Source of the DNA: Oncomelania hupensis
Lineage: Eukaryota; Mollusca; Gastropoda; Littorinimorpha; Pomatiopsidae
DNA length: 64,000 nt
NCBI GenBank assembly: GCA_036898135.1
Contig: CM072512.1
Coordinates: 22,710,234-22,774,233, forward strand
Direction of reading: 5' to 3'
Positions 55,521 to 64,000 of the stretch are shown piece by piece (the first letter of the stretch is position 1; each line of letters opens with the position of its first letter). The notes beneath the pieces are model-generated. The model was not told the origin of the DNA. It was given only the letters and a program-made list of their open reading frames with translations, and ran no database searches. The position numbers and the translations under genes are program-made.

Positions 55521-55948
55521 GGGGATTTTTATAGCGCACTTATCTCGCCATACTAGACCAGACTCTAGGCGCTGGCCGATACAGGATCTAATTCAAACCG
55601 CCCGAGACGCCCACCCGCAGCCTTTGGGCGCATGGTCTGATGCCCGGACAACTGAGCACTATCCTGGCCAGCCAGGGATGGGGGAGAAGGACCTAGTGCA
55701 TGCTGGGTGTGTTCTTGTTACCGGCACTCACCCGTCTAGGAAATGAGCGTCAGGATCTTTAAAGTCCGTTATTATGGAATGTATGCGACACACAGACTAG
55801 ACCTCGGTTTATACTCTCATCCGAAGGAGTAGGAAACGGGAGTAAAGTGTCTTTCCCAGGGACACAACACAATGGCCCGGACAGGGCTCGAATCCGGGAC
55901 CTTCAGATCCGCAAGCCAAAGCACTACCAATTAGACCACCGTGCCTCC
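55521..55948 (-). mobile_element. SINE S2, most complete copy
   Basis: On the minus strand from 55948: GGAGGCACGGTGGTCTAATTG contains the A box, GGTCCCGGATTCGAGCCC at about 55884-55901 is the B box, so the head is tRNA-like. A ~250-bp body follows with CATTCCATAATAACGGAC and CCTAGACGGGTGAGTGCC. It ends CCAGCGCCTAGAG...AGTGCGCTATAAAAATCCCC and an (AAT)n tail, the 3' style of L2/CR1-type LINEs. Other copies: 3001, 8790, 29563, 45340 and 49078. Confidence 0.92.
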
Positions 55949-56050
55949 AAATGGAGAAATGGAGCAAGAGATGGGCATGAAGCGTGCAAAGTTTTCATTT
56001 CACACAATATAAAGTATAATTTGATGCAGATGTCCGCACGTTTGGATTTC

Positions 56051-56090
56051 CTGCGCCTTGAGCAGTTGTTTCAGCTGGTAAGTGCGCAAC
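56051..56090 (+). mobile_element. SINE S2/L2-type 3'-end remnant
   Basis: CTGCGCCTTGAGCAGTTGTTTCAGCTGGTAAGTGCGC resembles the conserved 3' hairpin region of S2. Too short to orient beyond that. Confidence 0.45.
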
Positions 56091-56312
56091 ACAAGAACTC
56101 GCATTATTTTCTTTTCATTTATCGCAAAGCAATATCATTGATCCCTGTCAAGATTTGTGTTTGTTTAACTTGACATTTGAAATTAAACCCCTTGGGGTCA
56201 TGAGCAATCTTGCCACTGTAGATTGTTCTAACCTATAAAGGGTACAGTGAAAGCCCCAGTTGAAAACCTGTCTTGCCTTTGTAGGCATGACAAATTAACT
56301 GCGGCAACAGTT

Positions 56313-56880
56313 CCCCCCGTTGGAGTGCCGGGGGTTTCAGTATAAATAGTATCCCCACTTTCTGGAAATTTAGTGCTTTAAATTCCCACTGTCGCTGTCT
56401 TCCTCATTTGCTCTTTCCCATTCCCGATCTGTCCTACCACTCTGCTATACTATATTCTTCTTCGCTAGATCAATGACCTACCTTTTTTCTTGAAAACTCT
56501 TCCTGGACAAGACTCCTTGTTTGTGTATGAGGTCTGTTGGATCAGCTTGGGAATGTTGGACGCTTTCTGCCGGGTGGTCACTAGGGCTTCCTATGAATGT
56601 ACTATTTAGCACTATAGGCATTTTATATGTATGTTTTTTTGTTGATGATTTATAATGATGTTTGTATTCTATTTTGTTTTTGTAATCGGGGAGTTCGCGT
56701 AGTTGAGGTCAACCCTCAGCCGTCCCTCGCGTGGGATGTCTTTATTGTAAAGTGACTGGCCGGTGGAGGGCATTCAATTTTCCCACTGGGGTTGTTTCAA
56801 CAGATCTTTTATGCGGATCGGGGGTTGTCCGGTCCTGATTTGGCTCGGAAGAGTCCGCTGGACCTAAAGCAATAATAAAT
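56313..56880 (+). mobile_element. Retroposon R, copy R8 (full length)
   Basis: From CCCCGTTGGAGTGCCGGGGG through TATAAATAGTATCCCCAC, GTTGGATCAGCTTGGGAATG and CGTGGGATGTCTTTATTGT to TCCGCTGGACCTAAAGCAAT. The tail is a (CAAT)n run at 56877-56894. It ends exactly at the left edge of the 1.29-kb duplication unit. Confidence 0.94.
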
Positions 56881-56894
56881 CAATCAATCAATCA

Positions 56895-58179
56895 ATTTGA
56901 AATTAAGGGGGAGGAAGGGGAGGGGAGAAGATAAACAGAACAAAACATCGGAGAGGTTTAAAGCCTTTAATCCATTGAATTTGCACGCGATGAACATTAT
57001 TACCGCATCATTCTCCGTTTCGATCAGTCATCTCAAGCGTTTTCTTTTTCGTAAGCTTCTGCAAGCAATTGTATGTCCCCAAGATCCAGACAGCAAATGC
57101 TTTGACAGAAAATAACGAAACACGCTTTACATGGAAATCCCCTTTTTTCCCGTCAGATCAATACAATTACAAAGAGGAAAGACCAACAGTGATCTGCATG
57201 CACATCGGATAAACATTCGCCAGTAGAATAAAAGTTCTCTAAGAACGGTGGCTATCCAGAATAACAAAAGGCAAGCACTGTGGACACACGCTCGCGGCCT
57301 TTTATAAGTCATTTCAACGCTTTTTTCTCTCTCGCAATTGGAAGATGTAGCCAAGTTCCACAATCTAATACGCAGACTTCCTGAATAAAGACCCATCAGC
57401 TTTAAAAAAAATAAATCATTTCAACATCCTACGCTACCGCAATTGGGAGATGTGCCCAGGTTCCAAACTACACCCTGGATAAACATCTCCGGTCGCATAG
57501 TCTGTGGACGCATGTACTCCATCGCACAAACTGTTAGTATCATGACGTTCATGCCCCAAGTAGAAACGGGCGAGTGCCAGGAGGCAGGAGCTACGTACGT
57601 CCTATGTCCCGCTTCCCCCAATCATCCCCCACCCTCTTTCGTCTTGGGTGTCGCGGCTCTACGGCTGATATGCTTTCGCTGAGAAAGGCAGCTGGATTTT
57701 CGCCCGCATTGGTGACGAATATACTCCCAAACCCAAAGACCAATGCATCCCAACCTGAATGGGCTACCGAAACTGGGCCAAGTACCCAGGTTCCTACAAC
57801 CATGAGCCCTTTTGACATCAACGGCGAAGCTGGGAAACAGGCCGCACGAGGGTGTCATAAATGTATGGAAATCATTCTTCGGGCGGTCTGAATGGGCGCC
57901 CTAAGTGCTTTTAAGTGGATGATATAGTTGCGCCCGTCATTTTCGCGCTTTTGCAGGTCCTTTGAGACATTCTATACCGAAACTGCTGAGCTTTACATCT
58001 GCTTTTATAAATTATTCATTCATAAATTATTCATTCATTCATTCTTCTGAGACAAAGCCACTATAATTTGAGAATACTTTCTTCAGAGGGTATCAGTTAC
58101 GTTGTACGCCTCAGCAGTCTCCGGCTACTCAGGGTGGGAAGCCGAGAATTACAACTGCTGCTTCTGCATGTGTAACTCT
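56895..58179. repeat. 1.29-kb direct duplication, unit 1
   Basis: It begins TTTGAAATTAAGGGGGAGGA and ends ACAACTGCTGCTTCTGCATG. Near-identical to 58542-59836, with small indels (e.g. CAATTACAAAGAGG versus CAAAGAGG, and TACGTAC versus TAC). Within it two related ~75-bp pieces, GCAATTGGAAGATGTAGCC and GCAATTGGGAGATGTGCCC, are themselves tandem. The 76-105 codon open frames recur in both units but show no domain. Confidence 0.93.
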
Positions 58180-58379
58180 GTCTGATCCGTAAGTGTATAC
58201 ACTGCGGTACATATTTATACTGGTTTTCCTCTTGGCATATAACCGGGCATATAAATAGCTGTGAATAGTTTTTTTTGCTATTCTATCTCTGTCTTTTCTG
58301 TCATTTGTGTACATAGTTGTAATTGTAAATAGTCTATTTCTGTCTTTTTTTTTTTTTTAAATTTGTGCACATAGTTGTA

Positions 58380-58541
58380 AATAGTTGTACCCTTACTGTT
58401 CTGTCTTTTGGTGTATTGTAGCAAAAGCAATGTTTTATCGAGTGCATGTATTTATATGTAATGATTATGTAAAGCGTGGTGAGTCTGGTCATAGGCTGGA
58501 GTACCTGCTATATAAAAATCCGTTATTATTATTACTATTAC
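58380..58541 (+). mobile_element. L2/CR1-like LINE or SINE 3' end
   Basis: ATTATGTAAAGCGTGGTGAG...GCTATATAAAAATCCGTTATTATTATTAC has the conserved 3' hairpin layout and trinucleotide tail of L2/CR1-type retroelements. It fills the gap (58180-58541) between the two duplication units. The upstream part of the gap is unassigned and has repeated ATAGTTGTAAATAGT phrases. Confidence 0.6.
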
Positions 58542-59836
58542 ATTTGAAATTAAGGGGGAGGAAGGGGAGGGGAGAAGATAAACAGAACAAAACATCGGAG
58601 AGGTTTAAAGCCTTTAATCCATTGAATTTGCACGCGATGAACATTATTACCGCATCATTCTCCGTTTCGATTAGTCATCTCAAGCGTTTTCTTTTTCGTA
58701 AGCTTCTGCAAGCAAATGTATGTCCCCAAGATCCAGACAGCAAATGCTTTGACAGAAAATAACGAAACACGCTTTACATAAAGATCCCCTCTTTCCCGTC
58801 AGATCAATACAAAGAGGACAGACCAACAGTGATCTGCATGCACATCGAATAAACATTCGCCAGTAGAATAAAAGTTCTCTAAGAACGGTGGCTATCCAGA
58901 ATAACAAAAGGCAAGCACTGTGGACACACGCTCGCGGCCTTTTATAAGTCATTTCAACGCTTCTTTTTCTCTCGCAATTGGAAGATGTAGCCAAGTTCCA
59001 CAATCTAATACGCAGACTTCCTGAATAAAGACCCATCAGCTTTTAAAAAAAAACAATCATTTCAACATCCTACGCTACCGCAATTGGGAGATGTGCCCAG
59101 GTTCCAAACTACACCCTGGATAAACATCTCCGGTCGCATAGTCTGTGGACGCATGTACTCCATCGCACAAACTGTTAGTATCATGACGTTCATGCCCCAA
59201 GTAGAAACGGGCGAGTGCCAGGAGGCAGGAGCTACGTCCTATGTGCCGCTTCCCCCAATCATCCCCCACCCTCTTTCGTCTTGGGTGTCGCGGCTCTACG
59301 GCTGATATGCTTTCGCTGAGAAAGGCAGCTGGATTTTCGCCCGCATTGGTGACGAATATACTCCCAAACCCAAAGGCCAATGCATCCCAACCTCAATGTG
59401 CTACCGAAACTGGGCCAAGTACCCAGGTTCCTACAACCATGAGCCCTTTTGACATCAACGGCGAAGCTGGGAAACAGGCCGCGCGAGGGTGTCATAAATG
59501 TATGGAAATCATTCTTCGGGCGGTCTGAATGGGCGCCCTAAGTGCTTTTAAGTGGATGATATAGTTGCGCTCGTCATTTTCGCGCTTTTGCAGGTCCTTT
59601 GAGACACTCTATACCGAAACTGCTGAGCTTTACATCTGCTTTTATAAATTATTCATTCATTCATTCATAAATTATTCTTTCATTTATTCATTCATTCATT
59701 CTTCTGAGACAAAGCCACTATAATTTGAGAATACTTTCTTCAGAGAGTATCAGTTACGTTGTACGCCTCAGCAGTCTTCGGCTACTCAGGGTGGGAAGCC
59801 GAGAATTACAACTGCTGCTTCTGCATGGGTAACTCT
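58542..59836. repeat. 1.29-kb direct duplication, unit 2
   Basis: Copy of 56895-58179. It carries a longer ATTC microsatellite at about 59650-59702 than unit 1. No coding signal was recognised in either unit. Confidence 0.93.
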
Positions 59837-61014
59837 TAAAATTGTTTTCACGCTAGATGCCCGAATCTGAGCCGTTTTCTAAAATAGTTGTTGAAGCCTA
59901 CATTATGCTCCGAAATGGTGACTGATTCAGAAGAGGACTTCCAATGTCTCGGATTCTTTGATGGTTCTGATGCTGTTGGTAAGACCTTCACTTGGCCTAT
60001 GGCTTACGAGAGGGGGAATGAATGTATTCAGAGTACCAGAGTGCCCTCAAACCTGCCATTGTGGTTTGCCATGTAAGTCAATAACTTACCACTATAGAAT
60101 CCATGAACGAAAGTGGAAATGGGGGAAGGATGTGTGTGTGTGAGGGGTAGGGAAAGGGTTAAGGGGGGGCGAACCGGAAGAGGGGAGCATCCGTTTATCT
60201 TAGCTAAGAGCTTGTGGGCTTATAATTGTGAATTCCAGATTGCCGTAAGCTGTGTATATGATTCATAGTACAGTATAAACTTATATATCAGCAACAATCA
60301 ACGAATTGATCGAGAATAATAAGAAAAACTGCTCAAGGGGACAAACCCTTTGTTTCCTTCACACTCTAGCATACTGTAAGGGATTTGTTTCCCTTGGCTT
60401 ATTTTTCGCCTATTGGGAAGGCAAGAGTAATTATTATTGTTGTTTAATAATCCGGATACATTCAATGCGTCTTATCATTTAATTATGTGTGGTCTGCAAG
60501 AGTCTCTTACTAATCAGAATACGTAATTTGCTTATGGTATTTTAAACTGAGGTAATTTAAAAAATAAAAAAAGATTTACAGTAGGTTGTATCATAGAAGA
60601 GTTTATTATATTAATCCACAATATTGAGATGAACGCTCTCAAACAAGCGCGTACGCAGCTTAAAACAACATGTGTGTCTTCGAGAGCCTGGCAAAGGACC
60701 TTGATACAGTCATCACGCGTCATTAAATACCACAGACTCATAATAATCCTGCTTGGTTAGTTCACAGCAGCACCCTTAGAGCATGTTCGTCCTGCACCGC
60801 TGCGTTAATGTGTTGCGCGCCTGTGTCTCTAATCTAAGGGAGATAAGCCGCTGCTTTAGATGGTCTGACACGAAGTTTAGATTCCATTTTTTTCAATATA
60901 ATCTTTTTAATAGCCTTCTCTTAGTTTGAATTAGACATTTTGTAGTTTTTGCGCAATTTCGATCTCACTTCAAACGATCAAACGCACTTTAAACGATATA
61001 CTTTAAGGCAGTTC
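59837..61014. other. Stretch without a supported gene
   Basis: A 62-codon frame at 59888-60076 on the plus strand is followed by a GTAAGT donor-like site at 60073. The open part has no recognisable family and no exon partner was found. The remainder is AT-rich. Confidence 0.35.
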
Positions 61015-61026
61015 AATATCGCGCAT

Positions 61027-61203
61027 AGTCACACGACACTTTCGCATATAGGTGACTACTGGACCGATTTATACTGACACCAGCGGGCCAGTTGTTGGTA
61101 AAGGGGAAAATAATATGATCACACATTGACCAATCCGGGATTCGAACCAGCGACCTTTCGGTTACTAGCAAGACGCTCTTACCAACTGAGCTACCCGGCC
61201 CCT
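61027..61203 (-). mobile_element. SINE S1, second copy, lacking its 3' tail
   Basis: On the minus strand it reads from GGGGCCGGGTAGCTCAGTTG (61203) to GTGTCGTGTGACT (61027), nearly identical to 28907-29090. It lacks the TATAATCTAC(AAAC)n tail. It meets R copy R9 head to head and shares one target duplication with it. Confidence 0.93.
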
Positions 61204-61790
61204 CCCGTGGGGTTGCCGGGGGTTTCTGTTTAAATAGTATCCCCAATTTCTGGAAATTTAGTGCTTTGAATTCCCACTGCCGCTGTTTTTCTCATTTGTT
61301 CTTTCTCATTCCTACTCTGTTCTACCAATCTACTATACTATCTTCTTCTTCGCTAGACCAGTAACCTACCTTTTTTCTTGAGAACTCTTCCGGGACAAAA
61401 CTCCTCATTTGTGTGTGAGGTCTGTTGGAAAATTGGACACTTTCTGCCAAATGGTCATTAGGGCTTCCTATGATATTATTATTTAGCAATTTAGGCATTT
61501 TCTATGTAGGGGTTTTGTTGATATTTTGTAATGATGTTTGTATTCTATTTTGTTTTTGTAAACGAGGGTTCGATAAATTAAGAGTATAGCCTCAGCGTCC
61601 CCTTCGTGGGTTGCCTTTATTGTACAGTGACCGGCTGGAGGGGTGCCTTCAGTGTTACCATTAGGGTTGTTTCAGCAGATCTTTTATGCGGATCAGGGGT
61701 GAGTCCTCTTTCAGCCAAGTTGTGGTCTTGATTTTGTGGTCCTGATTCAGCTCTCTGCAGTCCGCTAGACCCTGTAAGCAATAAATAAAT
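61204..61790 (+). mobile_element. Retroposon R, copy R9 (full length), joined to SINE S1
   Basis: It starts CTCCCGTGGGGTTGCCGGGGG directly against the S1 head and ends TCCGCTAGACCCTGTAAGCAATAAATAAAT. The 12-bp direct repeat AATATCGCGCAT at 61015-61026 and 61791-61802 flanks the S1-R9 pair as a unit. Confidence 0.93.
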
Positions 61791-61870
61791 AATATCGCGC
61801 ATGCTCTGTTAAGGGAGAAAAATCTGCTCGTTGCCTTGCATCTTAAATGAAGTAATGGTTCCTTCCCCTT

Positions 61871-61873
<3 letters not shown>

Positions 61874-61940
<67 letters not shown>

Positions 61941-61947
61941 CTCTCTA
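61874..61947. repeat. (CT)n microsatellite
   Basis: About 74 bp of pure CT. A second CT tract lies at 62370-62432, preceded by a poly-C run. Confidence 0.95.
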
Positions 61948-62369
61948 ATGATATTTGTTAAATATAATTTATTATCTGTAAATCTTCATTACAAATGACC
62001 GCACATCCAATAGTTCAGATAGATAGGGGTGACAAAAGAAACGATGAAAGAAATTATAGGCAATCTGTACATGTATAGTGCAAGCTGTTGCGCGTCTCAC
62101 TTCTCATGTTAAGCCTGACGTGGGTTGGGAGGGAGGGGGGGGACTAATAAACCATTGTTCCATTATGGCTAGAACAATACTAACTGCCAGCTGAGTAAAG
62201 CATTAATCATTGTTATGATAATTTTTGCTGGTTAAATTAATGCTGAGCAGCTGAGGTCAATAATGTTTCGTGTCATCTCTGTTTCGTCTATAGTGGACCT
62301 CTCCCTCTACCCACCACCCCACTCTTAGCCCCTTCCCGCCACCTCTACCTTTATCCTCTCCCCCCCCCC

Positions 62370-62385
62370 TTTCTCTCTCTCTCTC

Positions 62386-62431
<46 letters not shown>

Positions 62432-62432
62432 G
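62370..62432. repeat. (CT)n microsatellite, second tract
   Basis: CT with CCCT and TTCT interruptions. The Arg/Glu-rich frame across it is not a gene. Confidence 0.94.
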
Positions 62433-62658
62433 TTCCATATTTTCTCCATTGAAAGCGTATTTCTGTGATCATAAATTGGAGTACTTTTAATTATATTTTC
62501 TCACATAACAAGTATTATTTATTCCTTCCACTAGATTTGTTTGGCATTCGTGTTTAGGTAATGTCGCGAAAAGAGGACGGCGCCGCGATTTGTGATTATT
62601 AAGCATTATTCCATATTTTCTATATAATACTATTGAATTTGGTTGTTGCTGGTGGTTT

Positions 62659-62690
62659 CCCCCCCCCCCCCCCACCCACCCACCCCCCCG
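62659..62690. repeat. Poly-C with CCCA repeats
   Basis: A 15-bp C run followed by CCCA units. Other C runs lie at about 62987-63000 and 63705-63722. Confidence 0.93.
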
Positions 62691-62774
62691 ACAATAACAC
62701 TGCGTTAATTTGCGCTTGAAAAAAAATGTTTTAAAATAGGCGGTAAGCTAAATGACCTTGTTAATTATTATTAG

Positions 62775-63228
62775 TTCCACAGCTAGCGAGATAGCGGGGG
62801 AAACTATTGTTTTGGGCTATGTCCGTCCGTCCGTCATTTTTGTTTGCATGCTTATGAACCTAATTAACGGATTTCTTTGAAACTTGGTATGTAGTTAGAA
62901 CATAATGACCCACACTCCTCCCACTCTACCAGATGTCATAATTGTATGCATACGGGGCGACGTCATCATGGTGAAGCCAGCTTTACCCCCCCCCCCCCCC
63001 TTTCTAATTGCATTTTCTCCCAAACTACTCGAAGGTTTTGATTCAAATTTGGTTTGTACTTAGACTTTATCTATGCTTCCAACGCAAAACCCCATCTTAT
63101 ACAAATCGAGTGAGGTAATCATGGCGAAGTCGTCTTTTCAGTTTTCTTCTTTCTTTAAACTACGTATTTAATTAAAGTGTACAGATGCCTTGAGCCTAAA
63201 GCAATAATCTTGTATTGTATTGTATTGC
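62775..63228 (+). mobile_element. Unclassified dispersed-repeat-like stretch ending in an R-type tail
   Basis: GGGCTATGTCCGTCCGTCCG and GGATTTCTTTGAAACTTGGTATGTA resemble wording of dispersed repeats in molluscan genomes (recollection only). At 63190-63228, CCTAAAGCAATAATCTTGTATTGTATTG is the R 3' end with its tail. The 5' limit and family are not determined. Confidence 0.4.
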
Positions 63229-63374
63229 CTAAAAGGCAGCTTTATTTTATTTTATTTTATTTTTTTTAATCGAATGACGTCGTCGTGTGACGCAATAAAT
63301 AAAATGTGTAGTCTATGTAATAGACCATGCTCTGAAATACGAGGGGAAGCAACTTTGGCTGGTTTGCCCACATG

Positions 63375-63628
63375 TTACGCCCAGAGTTGTCTAATGTTAG
63401 GCGGACATTCTTTGCATCCGAACACAGTTTCTCGCCTATAATTTCTGCTCTGTCCTACATCAAACCTTCGGGACCAACGGTTGATTTCAGTTGCAATCCT
63501 GGCTCGCTCCACTAGTTCGGCCTTGCACTGCCCTCCAACCACCACCTCCCTTTCCCGAATAACAGTTTGCAGCTCGGGGTAGCTTTCAGTGTTCTGAGAC
63601 GAGATTTTTGTCCGGATAACTCTAGTCA
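63375..63628 (-). CDS. Probable terminal exon with a SAP-like motif (partial gene)
   Basis: On the minus strand a strong acceptor (CTTGTTGTTTTCTTTTTAG) ends at 63629, and an open frame runs to the TAA at 63375-63377, about 84 codons. The segment YPELQTVIREREVVVGGQ followed by CKAELVERARIA fits the helix-Gly-helix layout of SAP-type DNA-binding motifs (GKKAELVER-like). CKECPP lies near the end. Earlier exons would lie beyond the poly-C/poly-T tract or outside the window. It may belong to a host gene or a transposon-derived gene. The ATG-initiated frame extending into poly-C is not credible. Confidence 0.35.
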
Positions 63629-63704
63629 CTAAAAAGAAAACAACAAGACAAGTTACCTCCCATTTCCGAATAAAGTCTAAGTGCACATATGCCTTGTTTC
63701 CTTT

Positions 63705-63735
63705 CCCCCCCCCCCCCCCCCCTTTTTTTTTTTTT
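63705..63735. repeat. Poly-C/poly-T homopolymer pair
   Basis: About 18 C followed by about 13 T. Confidence 0.93.
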
Positions 63736-64000
63736 CTCTTCACATTAAAAAAAATTGCATGTAATTAGAGTGCATTTATCTTGAACCTAAAACAAAACTT
63801 ACTTGTATCGAGTTACGCAGCCAATTGTTTACAAAAAGCCCATTGCCCATTGCAAAGCTCTGACTGCAAAATATATAGTTTGTTTTACCAATCTACGTCA
63901 CCGTTGGAAGTTAATAGTCAGGTGGTGGTAGTTAACTTACTTGATAACGCTCCGCGGAGGCAGATTATTATTAATTTCTTTATTTAATACTACTACTACT

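Noticed and set aside
55884..55948. tRNA-like A and B boxes on the minus strand
   Set aside because: They are part of the repeated SINE S2, also found at 45.8 kb, and not a free tRNA gene.
57574..59528. Frames of 76-105 codons conserved between the two 1.29-kb units
   Set aside because: Conservation follows from the recent duplication and overlapping frames on both strands are equally conserved.
59888..60076. Possible exon ending at GTAAGT
   Set aside because: The donor-like site is good but no acceptor-bounded partner exon or recognisable protein was found.

Overview
The window is animal nuclear DNA made almost entirely of repeats: transposable elements, satellites and microsatellites. No complete conserved host gene is visible, and I found no rRNA gene, free tRNA gene or CRISPR array. 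The LINE types (CFDP2-like endonuclease plus reverse transcriptase; an RNase H LINE), the tRNA-derived SINEs with L2-type 3' ends, and the long GAT, TTC, CA and GA arrays fit a lophotrochozoan, most likely a mollusc such as a gastropod. That assignment is inference.

Layout. 1-6 kb: simple repeats, a SINE fragment, one copy of a dispersed ~575-bp retroposon (called R here) and an unassigned stretch. 6.1-27.1 kb: a ~21-kb structure with near-identical ~1.84-kb inverted arms, flanked by an 8-bp direct repeat, which I read as one giant terminal-inverted-repeat (TIR) transposon. It is packed with nested insertions: an inverted-repeat element with LINE copy A inside it; an R copy that was itself hit by a LINE carrying an inverted 5' half (copy B/C), by LINE copy D and by a small TIR element; and an RNase H LINE fragment in the right arm. 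27-36 kb: a SINE inserted in a GAA array, further R, LINE and SINE pieces, and microsatellites. 36.07-37.08 kb: a compact 1-kb element with perfect 32-bp TIRs that encloses a candidate two-exon gene for 143 residues. 37-45 kb: microsatellites, an R copy with a 15-bp target duplication, an interstitial telomeric tract, a purine-rich satellite, and a 265-bp direct duplication around a GC-rich module. 45-52 kb: SINE copies (one hosting a 39-bp minisatellite), LINE fragments split by R, and a CRE/NRF1-like motif pair. 52.4-53.3 kb: an inverted-repeat element with GGACA-type terminal arrays. 55-60 kb: a SINE, an R copy and a 1.29-kb direct duplication. 61 kb: a SINE and an R copy fused head to head inside a single target duplication. 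The window ends with a probable terminal exon carrying a SAP-like motif on the minus strand.

Functional reading. Two LINE systems appear to supply retrotransposition: the (GGATA)n-tailed CFDP2-like family, and an RNase H LINE whose (AAAC)n tail is shared by a tRNA-derived SINE. R has both complete and 5'-truncated copies with 11-15 bp target duplications, so it moves by target-primed reverse transcription. All LINE coding regions here are broken. The two candidates for undescribed biology are the giant TIR element and the compact TIR element with a spliced small gene.
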